Assembly (NCBI RefSeq): GCF_003205615.1
Contig: NZ_PYBV01000034.1
Coordinates: 50,714 to 83,031 of the forward strand
Origin: Micromonospora arborensis
GTDB lineage: Bacteria > Actinomycetota > Actinomycetes > Mycobacteriales > Micromonosporaceae
Reading direction: 5' to 3'
DNA length: 32,318 bases
Shown: one piece after another, positions 17,922 to 25,945 of the stretch
Layout of the letters: each line of letters opens with the position of its first letter
Position numbering within the stretch: position 1 is the stretch's first letter
Translations under genes and position numbers: made by a program
The notes under the pieces: model-generated
What the model was told of the DNA's origin: nothing
Database searches by the model: none
What the model saw: the letters and a program-made list of their open reading frames with translations, nothing else

Positions 17922-18707
17922 GTGGCAGACGAGCGGACGCGATACTTCCGGAGGTTGGGTCGGCTTCGTCGTTCCGCCCGACGGTGGAGCGTGCTGGCCG
18001 GTGGGCTGGGCGGCGCGGCGGCGGTGTTGACCCCGTACGCCGGGCTCGGTCTGCCCGACGCGGCCTGGGCCGGCGCCGCGGGCAGTGCGGTGGCACTCGC
18101 GGTCTGGCGTTGGATCGACGTGCGCGCCCTCGCCGCCCAACCGGCACCACCCGCGCTCGACCCGGCCGAGGCCGCGGCCCGGTCGCGGGCCCGGCTGATC
18201 GCCGCCGTCGAGCGGCTGCCGGTCGGCCCGGGTGTGCTGGCCGAAGTCCGCCGGGTCCGGTCCCGGATCGCGCTGCGCGGCACCAGCGCGGGTGAGCAGT
18301 GGGCCCGACTGGACCGGGCGGCGCTCACCCTGGCCGGGATGGCGTCCCGGCTCACCGGGCTGGCCGAGCCGGCGGTGCTGGAGGCTGCCGCCGCCGACCG
18401 TTCGCTGCGCGACCTGGCCGCACGGGTGGCCAGCGTCGAACGTGCGCTGCGGCTGGCCCCGGTCGACGCCCGGCCGCCGTTGGCCGAGGCCCACGCCGTG
18501 CTGACCGCCCAACTGGAGGGCGGGGTCGCGGCCTACGAACGGCTGGTGGTCGCCGCCGCCGGCTATCTGGCCGAGGACACCCGACCGGAGCCCGCCCACC
18601 CGGCCGCCGACCGGCTCACCGAGGCAACGGACCTGCTGCACGGGATTGCCGGGGCGCTGGCCGAGCTGCGCGCCGTCGGCACCCCACTGCGCGCACCCAC
18701 CCGCTGA
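17922..18707 (+). CDS. pspM: PspM-like membrane protein
   Basis: A 261-aa protein with a basic N-terminus (RYFRRLGRLRRSARRW), two membrane helices (about 23-42 and 47-63) and a long cytosolic helical domain rich in Ala, Leu and Arg. Length, topology and place directly after pspA match PspM (Rv2743c) of M. tuberculosis, which links PspA to the membrane; I assign it mainly by context. The start is GTG at 17922 with AGGAGG 5 bp upstream, 23 bp after pspA, so the two are surely co-transcribed. Confidence 0.8.
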   Translation: MADERTRYFRRLGRLRRSARRWSVLAGGLGGAAAVLTPYAGLGLPDAAWAGAAGSAVALAVWRWIDVRALAAQPAPPALDPAEAAARSRARLIAAVERLPVGPGVLAEVRRVRSRIALRGTSAGEQWARLDRAALTLAGMASRLTGLAEPAVLEAAAADRSLRDLAARVASVERALRLAPVDARPPLAEAHAVLTAQLEGGVAAYERLVVAAAGYLAEDTRPEPAHPAADRLTEATDLLHGIAGALAELRAVGTPLRAPTR

Positions 18708-18746
18708 CCCCATACGTCCGTCGATCGTCGGGGCCGCCCCGGCCGC

Positions 18747-21700
18747 TCACGGCGGGGTCGTGACCAGGACCGTGCCGGTGTACGGCGAGCTGCCCACGAC
18801 GTTGAACGAGCGGATCCGGTAGTGGTAGGTCACCCCTCGGGTCAGTCCGGTGTTGGTGAAGCCGCGACCGGTCACCGTGAAGGTGGCCGCCTCCTGGTCG
18901 AACGCCGGGTCCAGCGCCCGCTGCACGATGAACCCGGACCCCGGGCCGGCAGGTGTGCTCGCCGCCCAGGCGAGGATCACCGTCGCGGTGTCCGGCCCCG
19001 GTGCGGTGGCGGTGACGCTCACCCCGCTCGGGGTGCCCGGCGCGGGTGGAGAGGTCACCGTGGCGACCGTGGACCAGGCTGAGGCGGCGCCCAGGTAGGT
19101 GGTCCGTACGCGGTAGTAGTACGTGGTGTCCGGGGCGATCGTGACGTCCAGGTGGTTGTCGCCGGCGCCGATCGCAGTGGTGCCCGGGCCGCTGGTGAAC
19201 GTCGGGTTGGTGGCCCGCTGCACGTCGATGCCGGTGGCGAACGAGCGGTTCGCCCAGCGCAGCGCCACTCGCAGCGGCGCCGCGGGCGCGAGTGCCGCGA
19301 CCAGGCCACTCGGCGCGGCCAGGTGCACCGAGGCGGGCACGCCGTTCGACCAGGACGAGTAGCTGACGGCGTTCTCCGCCCGGATGCGGTAGTGGTAGGT
19401 CACGCCGGGGGTGACGGACGCGTCCGTGTATCGGGTGGCGGCAGCCGCGACGGTGATCGTGGTGACCTCGCTGAAGGTCGCGTCGGTGGCCCGTTGCAGC
19501 AGGTGGCTGGTGGCGGGTGGTCGGCCGCCGTTGCTGGTCCAGGCCAGCGCGATCGCGGGTAGCGCGGTGGCCGAGCCGGGCACCGGCGTGGCGGTCAGCC
19601 CGGTGGGTGCCTTCGGTGCGACCCGCAGCACCAGCGGCCGGCTCATCCCGCCGTCGCGGTGGCCGGCGAGTTGGCTGTGCCAGCGATACTCCCAGCCCAG
19701 ATTGACCAGGTGGTTGACCACGGTGGCGGGCCGCCCGTCCGCCGGGCTGATCGGAGTCGACCCGGTCCGGGCCCCGGCCGGGCGGCCCGGGTCGAGCAGC
19801 CGGACGCTGTCGCCCAGCTTGAACGGCAGCACCGGGGCGACCGGGCGCAGCGCCACCACCACATCCTCCCGGGGATTGACCCGGACGATCTGCTTCCAGC
19901 CCAACTCCGTGCCGTGTGGGAGCCGCAGCGTCCCGTCCCAGCCGACCCGGTTGACCACCTGTACGTCGCAGCCGCCGAAATGCAGCGGCTCGGTCTGCCG
20001 GACGTTGCCGCTGATCCGCCAGAGCTGGGTGCCGTCGGTCGGAGTGCCCACCGGCACGGCGAGGTCGGTGGCGAAGACGACCTCGGTGACCGGGTCGGTC
20101 GGACCGAGCGGCAGGGTCGTCGGGTTGAGCGGCCCGGCCTGCGGGTGTCCGACGCCGAGCCGGCCGGTCAGCCGGCCGTGGTCGGGCTCGAAGACCTGCT
20201 GGACGGCCTTGACTGCGATCGGCAGGGTCACCGGGCCGGCGCCGGCCGCCGGCGTGAACGTCACCGAGGTGGCGTGCACCGGCACCGTCGTCTGCGCCGC
20301 GGTCCGGGTGCCGAACGCCGGGTCGTACGCCGGCTGCGGCACGATCGGCGGCCGTTGGCTGGCCGCGTACGCCAGGGGCAGCCTTTCGCGCAGCCGGTCC
20401 AGGTCGTACGGCGGGGCCGGGGCTCCGGTGACCCGGAACTGGAGCAGGGTGCGGGTGTTCGGGCCGTACCCCGGTTCGGTGGTGGGCGGGCCGCCCTCGG
20501 CGGTCCGGTCCGGCGCGTCGGAGTGCTGGTCGTTTCGGGGGTCGAACCCGGGCAGCGGCGCCGGGGCGTCGTTGTAGAGGATCAGCGTGCTGCCCGGTGG
20601 AAGGGCGGAGAAGTCGACGAGCACGTCGGCCCGTTCACCCGGGGCGAGCAGCAGGGTGTGCCCGTCGACGTTCAGCACCGTCGGGTCGAGCCGGTCGTAG
20701 CGGTAGCCGATCGGTCGGTTCGGCAGCACCACCGGGGCGGGCAGCAGCCCGGCCTCGTTGCCGATCTGGACGAACTCCGGCCCGGCGGCGCGCGGGTCCG
20801 GCACACCACCCTCGCGCCCGTCGGTCGGCCACCCCGTGGGCCGGTCCGCCGCCCGCACGGCGGGCACCATCGGCACCTCACCGGCGTCGGCGTCGGCGAG
20901 CGCCCCGTCGACCGTCCACATCGCATCGTCGGAGCAGGCGCGGTAGAGCTGGAGGTTGAGGCTGCGGTCCAGGCAGGCGTTGAGGATCCGGAACCGGTAC
21001 GCGCGCGGCCGCACCTCCAGGTACGGGTAGGCGACGCCGTTGACGAGTGGGGTGTCGCCGTACGCCTCGGGGACCGCGGACGGGTGCGGCACGCCGGGGC
21101 TCAACGGCGGCTCGTCCGGCGCGCTGACGGGGTCGTGGTGTGGGTTCGGGACCCCGCCGTCGGGGTGGGCGCCATCCAGGCCCGGGTTGTGCGACCAGGG
21201 GCCGTAGTCCCACCGGCCGGTGGGGTTGCGTCCGCCGGACCGGTACGGGTTCTGCCGCGGCTGGTAGACGTGTGGGTGCCAGAGGCTGCCCCGGGCGCCC
21301 CATCGTTCCCGGTCCCAGGTCGGGTCCTCGGCGGCGAGTTGGGCGTCGTCCGGCACGAACGTCTTGTCCTCGATCACCAGCGGCAACTGGTCGGCCGGGA
21401 GCACCGCGTCGGCGACGAGCTGGTCCTCGGCCGGGTCGGTGAGCAGGTAGAGCCCGAGCTGCCCACCGTAGACGGTGAGCCGGGCCAGGCCGAGGGTGTT
21501 GTCGTGGAACCACAGCAGCCGGCCGCTCTGCTCGTTCGGGTAGTACAGCGTGGTGGCCCCGGCACCCGGCGCCGGCATGTCCGGTACGGGCGTCACCCCC
21601 ACACCGGTCGGGTACGGGGTGATCTCCCCAGCCGGAGTGATCCACTGCCCCGGGTTGCCGGCGCTGGTCCAGCCGGTCTGCGCCCCGGACAGGTGCAGCA

Positions 21701-22361
21701 CCGCGCGGTTCTGCGGGAACGGCGCCGGCCCGTCCAGCGGGCCGAGGCCGGCCCCCTCGATCGTGTCGTCGACCGGCAGGAACAGTTCGCCGGCCCGACC
21801 GGTCGGGAGTTGGTTGATGAACTTCACCCGGACCGGTCGGCCGCGGCGGGCCAGGATCATCGGGCCGAGGTGCCAGGGTCGCTCCGGGGGTACGACCGTG
21901 TTGTGCCCCGCCGTGTCGGTGCCCAGGTTGAGCTGCCGGTAGCCGCGCAGCCGGGTGGCCGGCAGGTCCCGGTGCAGCCGTTGCGCGTACTCCTGCACGC
22001 CGATCTCGTAGTAGTCGCAGCCCGGGAAACTGATCGTGTCCGGCGTTGCCACCGGCAGGTGGCCGCCGAGGTCGGTGCGGCCCTGCTGGCCCGGGGTGGG
22101 CAACGGGTCGACGAACTTGCGCAGCCCGGTCCCGGGGAGCACCTGCCCGCTGGCGTCGTACCTCGGGCGAGGGCTGTGTGCGAAGTTCGGCACGGGGCCG
22201 AAGCAGCGGGGCACCACGGCCGGGTCCAGGCTCGGCGCCGGGGCGGTCTCCTCGGCGGTACGCGCGGCTGGCACGACCGCCGTCCGGCCGTTGGCGCGGC
22301 CGGTGGTGTCGCGGGTGGCCCGCTCGAAGAAGGTGGAGCGGAGTCTGCGGAACAGCGCCAT
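18747..22361 (-). CDS. multicopper-oxidase-like protein with degenerate copper sites and three FN3 domains
   Basis: A 1204-aa protein. Residues about 170-915 align by motif order with large bacterial multicopper oxidases (VRVKFINQLPTG, QWITPAGE, VPDMP, NRVGWDG, E-GWK-VRVNP, NHLVNLGWEYRW). All four copper motifs are altered: HLHGG is HLSGA (223-227), HDH is HDN (286-288), HPxHFH is EPLHFG (791-796) and HCHxxxHxxxxM is HSQLAGHRDGGM (895-906). The first His of each pair remains and the second is lost, and the type 1 copper cysteine is Ser896. Three fibronectin type III domains follow (918-1014, 1016-1106, 1108-1204). No signal peptide or Tat motif is visible. The ATG at 22361 has GGGGAGAG upstream. 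It is likely a non-oxidase structural or binding protein (inference). Confidence 0.88.
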   Translation of the reverse strand: MALFRRLRSTFFERATRDTTGRANGRTAVVPAARTAEETAPAPSLDPAVVPRCFGPVPNFAHSPRPRYDASGQVLPGTGLRKFVDPLPTPGQQGRTDLGGHLPVATPDTISFPGCDYYEIGVQEYAQRLHRDLPATRLRGYRQLNLGTDTAGHNTVVPPERPWHLGPMILARRGRPVRVKFINQLPTGRAGELFLPVDDTIEGAGLGPLDGPAPFPQNRAVLHLSGAQTGWTSAGNPGQWITPAGEITPYPTGVGVTPVPDMPAPGAGATTLYYPNEQSGRLLWFHDNTLGLARLTVYGGQLGLYLLTDPAEDQLVADAVLPADQLPLVIEDKTFVPDDAQLAAEDPTWDRERWGARGSLWHPHVYQPRQNPYRSGGRNPTGRWDYGPWSHNPGLDGAHPDGGVPNPHHDPVSAPDEPPLSPGVPHPSAVPEAYGDTPLVNGVAYPYLEVRPRAYRFRILNACLDRSLNLQLYRACSDDAMWTVDGALADADAGEVPMVPAVRAADRPTGWPTDGREGGVPDPRAAGPEFVQIGNEAGLLPAPVVLPNRPIGYRYDRLDPTVLNVDGHTLLLAPGERADVLVDFSALPPGSTLILYNDAPAPLPGFDPRNDQHSDAPDRTAEGGPPTTEPGYGPNTRTLLQFRVTGAPAPPYDLDRLRERLPLAYAASQRPPIVPQPAYDPAFGTRTAAQTTVPVHATSVTFTPAAGAGPVTLPIAVKAVQQVFEPDHGRLTGRLGVGHPQAGPLNPTTLPLGPTDPVTEVVFATDLAVPVGTPTDGTQLWRISGNVRQTEPLHFGGCDVQVVNRVGWDGTLRLPHGTELGWKQIVRVNPREDVVVALRPVAPVLPFKLGDSVRLLDPGRPAGARTGSTPISPADGRPATVVNHLVNLGWEYRWHSQLAGHRDGGMSRPLVLRVAPKAPTGLTATPVPGSATALPAIALAWTSNGGRPPATSHLLQRATDATFSEVTTITVAAAATRYTDASVTPGVTYHYRIRAENAVSYSSWSNGVPASVHLAAPSGLVAALAPAAPLRVALRWANRSFATGIDVQRATNPTFTSGPGTTAIGAGDNHLDVTIAPDTTYYYRVRTTYLGAASAWSTVATVTSPPAPGTPSGVSVTATAPGPDTATVILAWAASTPAGPGSGFIVQRALDPAFDQEAATFTVTGRGFTNTGLTRGVTYHYRIRSFNVVGSSPYTGTVLVTTPP

Positions 22362-22382
22362 GACTCTCCCCGGGTCGGGGCG

Positions 22383-22414
22383 CGAGGTCCGCCACCCCGG
22401 CGTGGTGGACCTCG
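22383..22414. promoter_or_regulatory. 13-bp hairpin in the leader of the oxidase-like gene
   Basis: CGAGGTCCGCCAC (22383-22395) pairs with GTGGTGGACCTCG (22402-22414), all positions paired with one G-U, and a 6-nt loop. It ends 21 bp before the reverse-strand ATG at 22361, just ahead of the GGGGAGAG ribosome site. Confidence 0.6.
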
Positions 22415-22466
22415 GCGCTCTGCTGACGATCGGTGAGCACTCAACCGCAGCATGCAACTCCGACGG

Positions 22467-22499
22467 CCAGATAGGAATTACCCAATCGTCCGTATCTGG
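22467..22499. promoter_or_regulatory. spaced inverted repeat upstream of the oxidase-like gene
   Basis: CCAGATA (22467-22473) and TATCTGG (22493-22499) are perfect arms with a 19-bp AT-richer spacer. It is a candidate operator in the 165-bp gap between the nei-like gene and the oxidase-like gene. Confidence 0.4.
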
Positions 22500-22526
22500 G
22501 ATGGCCTCGCGCGAAGGGTGCCCTGG

Positions 22527-23336
22527 TCAGCCGGTCGCCGGCGGGCCCGGGTGCTCGGGCTGGCAGACCGGGCACCAGTAGGTGACCCTCTCGCCCAGCT
22601 CCTCCTTGCGGATCGCGGTGCCGCAGCGGCGGCAGGGCTGGGCGCGGCGGCCGTACACGTAGCTGGTCTGCCCCCGGTGCAGCGAGCCGGTGCTGCTCTG
22701 CGTCCACCGCCCCCGGTTGGCGGCGAGCAACCGTTGCGCGAGGGCCACCAGGCCGGGCAGGTCGGGCACCGCGCCGACCGGCGTCCACGGCGACACACCG
22801 CGCAGGAACAGCACCTCGCACTTGTAGAGGTTGCCCACTCCGGCGAGGTTGCGCTGGTCGAGCAACGCCTCGCCGATGGTCTGCTCCGGGTGGTCGGCAA
22901 GGCGGCGGACCGCCTCGGCCGGGTCCCAGTCCGGGCCGAGCAGGTCGGGGCCGAGGTGCCCGACCAACTGGTCCTCCTCGGCGGTCGGCACCAGGGTCAT
23001 CTCGTGCAGGTGATAGCCGACGGCGACAGCGCCGGGGCTGCGCAGCACCACCCGGATCAGGTGCGCGGGCCGACCCGTCCAGCGTTCCCCCGGGGCGTAC
23101 GCCCGCCAGGCGCCGTCCATCCGCAGGTGCGAGTGCAGGGTCCAGTGCGCGTCGTCCGGAGCGTTGAGGCGCAGCAGCAGGTGCTTGCCCCGGCTGGCCG
23201 ACTCGCGGACGGTCCAGCCGGTGAGATCCGTGGTGGCCAGCTGCGGCACCCGGAAGTCACTGCTAATGATCCGCGCGCCGGCCAGCGCGCGGTGCAGCAC
23301 ACGCGCGGTGTTCCAGACGGTGTCGCCTTCGGGCAC
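22527..23336 (-). CDS. nei: Fpg/Nei family DNA glycosylase/AP lyase (endonuclease VIII type)
   Basis: Base-excision repair enzyme that removes oxidised bases and cuts the abasic site. The 269-aa product starts MPEGDT, giving the catalytic Pro2 and Glu3 after removal of Met, has the conserved lysine in ASRGKHLLL (K51), the helix-two-turn-helix segment LLDQRNLAGVGNLYKCE and a C4 zinc finger (C235, C238, C255, C258). The sequence type MPEGDTVWNTA is the actinobacterial Nei rather than MutM/Fpg. The start is GTG at 23336 with GGAGG upstream; the ATG at 23344 is out of frame. Actinobacteria usually carry two Nei paralogs and I cannot say which one this is. Confidence 0.92.
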   Translation of the reverse strand: MPEGDTVWNTARVLHRALAGARIISSDFRVPQLATTDLTGWTVRESASRGKHLLLRLNAPDDAHWTLHSHLRMDGAWRAYAPGERWTGRPAHLIRVVLRSPGAVAVGYHLHEMTLVPTAEEDQLVGHLGPDLLGPDWDPAEAVRRLADHPEQTIGEALLDQRNLAGVGNLYKCEVLFLRGVSPWTPVGAVPDLPGLVALAQRLLAANRGRWTQSSTGSLHRGQTSYVYGRRAQPCRRCGTAIRKEELGERVTYWCPVCQPEHPGPPATG

Positions 23337-23445
23337 CCTGCCATCCTCCCTCTTTCGAGCGAGATTCGCATGTGTCGCTATTTGTACACAGGTTCCTCAT
23401 GATCTCCCGACATGCGAGGGTCAGGGGGTTCTGAGGAGAATATCC

Positions 23446-24735
23446 ATGACACGACCTCGTTGTCGTTTCCCATCCGTCGCCCTCGTCGGCGCTCTCTCCC
23501 TCGTCCTCACCGCAGCGCTCCTACCCACCGTGGGCGACGTCCCGGCGAACGCCGCCGCTGGCGGCCCGATCACTATCGCCGCCGCTGGCGGCCCGACCAC
23601 CCTCGCCGCCGCCCCGGGCGCCGAACGGTGGAACGTCGACCTGTCCGTCGTCGACCGCGACGATGTCAACGTCCGGCGCACCGCCACCGGGCTGCGACTG
23701 CGGACGGCGCGACCCACCGGGCGCAGCGCGCACAGCCCACACAGCGCGGTCGCCGAGGGGATGCTCCTGAGCACATCCCGCACCCTCGCCCGGCCGGCCA
23801 CCCGTGTCCGTGCCGAGATCACCGCCTCGGTCCCCGCGGGCGCCACCGTGGAGGCGCAGGTCCGTGGATGGCGGGCCGCCGGCTGGACGGAGTGGCGGGC
23901 CGCCACCGCCGGCGCGGTCTTCGACCGGCCGGTCACCCAGGTGCAGGCCCGGGTGGTGCTGACCGCGCCCAGTGGCGGTGCCACCGCGACGGTACGTGGC
24001 GTGCAGCTCACCGCCGACGCGGCCGCCGCCGTCTCCGCCGCCACGCCCGGCCGCACCTACCGGGTGTACGCCACCCGCATCGGGTTGGTCGGCGAGCTGA
24101 CCGCCAACGGTCGAACCGTCCAACCCCGGGACCACTTCGCGGCGCTACCGTCGCGGCGCGGCCTGTCCCCACTCAACACCGGCGACTACACCGTGCGGGT
24201 CTGCACGACCAGCGGTTCCCGCTGCGAGTACGCCCCGGTCTGGGATGTCGGGCCGTGGAACACCCGCGACGACTACTGGAACCTTTCGGCGGTCCGAGAG
24301 AACTGGAAGGACCTGCCGCAGGGCCGGCCCGAGGCGCAGGCCGCGTACCAGTCGGGCTACAACGGCGGGCGTGACCAGTTCGGGCGTACCGTGCTCAACC
24401 CGGCGGGCATCGACCTGGCCGACGGCACCTTCTGGGATGGCCTGCAGTTGACCACGAACGCCTGGGTGGACGTCGCCTACCTGTGGACCGGGGGCGGGCC
24501 GCGCGGCGTGGTCGGTGACGGGCCGCTGAACATCCGCGCCGGGGCCAGCACGTCGTACGCGATTCGTGGCCTCGCCGCCCGGTTCGCCCACGTGCCGATC
24601 CAGTGCTACGTCATCGGCCAGTCGGTTGCCGGTCCGTACCGCACCACCACCCGCTGGAATCGCCTCGCCACCGGGCAGTACGTCAGCCACGCGTACATCT
24701 CAGGCGTGTACGGCGGCAGCGTGCCCGTCTGCTGA
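23446..24735 (+). CDS. secreted protein with C-terminal SH3-like domain
   Basis: A 429-aa exported protein. The signal peptide is MTRPRCRFPSVALVGALSLV onward, with likely cleavage near PANA-A (about 36). A 27-bp tandem duplication encodes AAAGGPITI/AAAGGPTTL at about 36-53. A beta-rich domain with repeated Val/Ala strands (about 60-200) leads to a Trp-rich middle with CTTSGSRCEY and VWDVGPWNTRDDYWN, and a C-terminal bacterial SH3-like segment from GPLNIRAGAS to the terminal cysteine. SH3b domains commonly bind peptidoglycan, so a cell-wall role is likely but no catalytic domain is recognised. The ATG at 23446 has GAGGAGAA 6 bp upstream. It is divergent from nei. Confidence 0.82.
   Translation: MTRPRCRFPSVALVGALSLVLTAALLPTVGDVPANAAAGGPITIAAAGGPTTLAAAPGAERWNVDLSVVDRDDVNVRRTATGLRLRTARPTGRSAHSPHSAVAEGMLLSTSRTLARPATRVRAEITASVPAGATVEAQVRGWRAAGWTEWRAATAGAVFDRPVTQVQARVVLTAPSGGATATVRGVQLTADAAAAVSAATPGRTYRVYATRIGLVGELTANGRTVQPRDHFAALPSRRGLSPLNTGDYTVRVCTTSGSRCEYAPVWDVGPWNTRDDYWNLSAVRENWKDLPQGRPEAQAAYQSGYNGGRDQFGRTVLNPAGIDLADGTFWDGLQLTTNAWVDVAYLWTGGGPRGVVGDGPLNIRAGASTSYAIRGLAARFAHVPIQCYVIGQSVAGPYRTTTRWNRLATGQYVSHAYISGVYGGSVPVC
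23551..23604 (+). repeat. 27-bp tandem duplication in the secreted protein gene
   Basis: Units 23551-23577 and 23578-23604 share their first 19 bases and differ only in the tail. The frame is kept. It lies just after the signal peptide. Confidence 0.85.
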
Positions 24736-24743
24736 GCCACGCT

Positions 24744-24756
24744 CGCCCGGCGGGCG
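24744..24756. terminator. short hairpin between convergent genes
   Basis: CGCCC-GGC-GGGCG forms a 5-bp stem in the 25-bp gap between the secreted protein gene and the convergent CPCC gene. It is small and may be chance in this GC content. Confidence 0.3.
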
Positions 24757-24760
24757 CCGA

Positions 24761-25003
24761 TCAGGGGCGCTCGTCGGGGCGAGCCGGGCGCACCATGTCC
24801 TGGTAGCGCGGGTGACTGGCACCGTAGACGGCGTAGTTGAGTCGGGCGTGCGAGAGGCTCAGGTCGCCGTTGGGGCCACCGCGGACCGCGTCCGCGTCGG
24901 CGTCGGTCTGGCCGTCGTCGGTCCAGAAACAGACCGGGCAGGTCCCGCCGCCGGTCCGGGATGCGCAGCAGGGACAACCCACGGGAACTACTTGTTCACC
25001 CAC
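24761..25003 (-). CDS. CPCC family cysteine-rich zinc-binding protein
   Basis: An 80-aa protein with the CPCC family pattern: GCPCCASRTGGGTCPVCFW, followed by TDDGQ and the conserved block GGPNGDLSLSHARLNYAVYG, then R-YQDMVRPARPDE. The four cysteines (CPCC and CPVC) look like a zinc knuckle. The function of the family is unknown; related genes occur near toxin-immunity loci and as lone genes. I chose the GTG at 25003, which puts the CPCC knuckle near the N-terminus as in the family; the frame extends to 25090 over the upstream gene. It starts 25 bp after the SAM hydroxide adenosyltransferase stop on the same strand, so the two are likely co-transcribed. Confidence 0.75.
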   Translation of the reverse strand: MGEQVVPVGCPCCASRTGGGTCPVCFWTDDGQTDADADAVRGGPNGDLSLSHARLNYAVYGASHPRYQDMVRPARPDERP

Positions 25004-25028
25004 CGGGGCAGCATTCCACAGTCGAATA

Positions 25029-25829
25029 TCAGCCGGATACCCGCAGGAGGTCCCCCGGAGCCACCCGGAGGACGTCGACCGCCCGCCCACCGTTGACCGC
25101 GACCGCGACCAGATCGGCCGAGTCGACGTACACCACCAGGCCGTTGGCTGGGGCGTCGCCGAAGGTCCGTCCCCGGACGGCCGGGCGGGCGGGTGTCGAA
25201 TCCGGTGGACCGACCCGCAGCGCCGCCGGGAGCGGGTCGAGCAGGTGCGCCGGTGCGGCCAGCTGGACGTTGCCGAAATGGTCCACGGTCGACACCTCGG
25301 CGGTGAAACCGTGTGCGTCCGACATCAGCGTCGGCGACGGCAGCCGGATCAGATCGGCCGGGTCGATCGGCGGTCCCGCGTCGCCCAGTGGTGCGCCGAG
25401 CGCCAGCCGGGCCGCCACCGGTGCGAAGACGTCCCGCCCGTGGAACGTGTCGGACACCCGGTCGGCCAGCCAGCGCGGCTCGGTCAACTCCACGGCGGTG
25501 GTCACCCCGCCGAGCGCTGCGGCGGCGTCCGGCAGCAGCCCGTTGTCCGGACCGACCAGCAGCCCACCCGGGGTGGCCAGCGCGACGCCCCGCCGGGCCG
25601 TGCCCACCCCCGGATCGACCACCGCCATGTGCACACCCGTTGGCAGGTACGGCACCGTCTGCGCCAGCACCGCGGCACCCCGCCGTACGTCCGTCGGTGG
25701 CACCAGGTGGGTCACATCGATGACCCGGGCCGTCGGCGCGATCCGGGCGATCACCCCGTGGCAGGCGGCCACGAAGCCGTCGGTGAGGCCGTAGTCGGTG
25801 GTCAGCGAGATCCAGGGCGTGACGGACAT
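25029..25829 (-). CDS. SAM hydroxide adenosyltransferase (DUF62 family)
   Basis: A 266-aa enzyme of the fluorinase/chlorinase superfamily that most likely hydrolyses S-adenosylmethionine to adenosine and methionine. Motifs are TTDYGLTDGFV (near 10-20), VVDPGVGT, GPDNGLL, TFHGRDVFAP and DHFGNVQL. There is no sign of the longer loop that marks the fluorinase, so halogenation is unlikely. The ATG at 25829 is the first in frame with the conserved start WISLTTDYG. It is divergent from the lipoprotein gene, whose ATG lies 116 bp away. Confidence 0.92.
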   Translation of the reverse strand: MSVTPWISLTTDYGLTDGFVAACHGVIARIAPTARVIDVTHLVPPTDVRRGAAVLAQTVPYLPTGVHMAVVDPGVGTARRGVALATPGGLLVGPDNGLLPDAAAALGGVTTAVELTEPRWLADRVSDTFHGRDVFAPVAARLALGAPLGDAGPPIDPADLIRLPSPTLMSDAHGFTAEVSTVDHFGNVQLAAPAHLLDPLPAALRVGPPDSTPARPAVRGRTFGDAPANGLVVYVDSADLVAVAVNGGRAVDVLRVAPGDLLRVSG

Positions 25830-25945
25830 CCCCGCAGGCTATAGAGCGTAGTCGTGTCATGGGGTCGGCCGGCGAGAGGCGGATATGGGACAGCGCGGTG
25901 ACCGGTCAGCCCTTCCCGCCGCCGGACGCCGTTGGGCAGACTGCC

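Noticed and set aside
19659..22436. 925-residue forward open frame opposite the oxidase-like gene
   Set aside because: It has shadow composition (Arg, Gly, Val, His, Gln repeats) and no motifs; the reverse strand shows clear oxidase and FN3 homology.
25029..25829. Fluorinase or chlorinase
   Set aside because: The motifs are those of the common DUF62 hydrolases and no halogen-natural-product genes are nearby.
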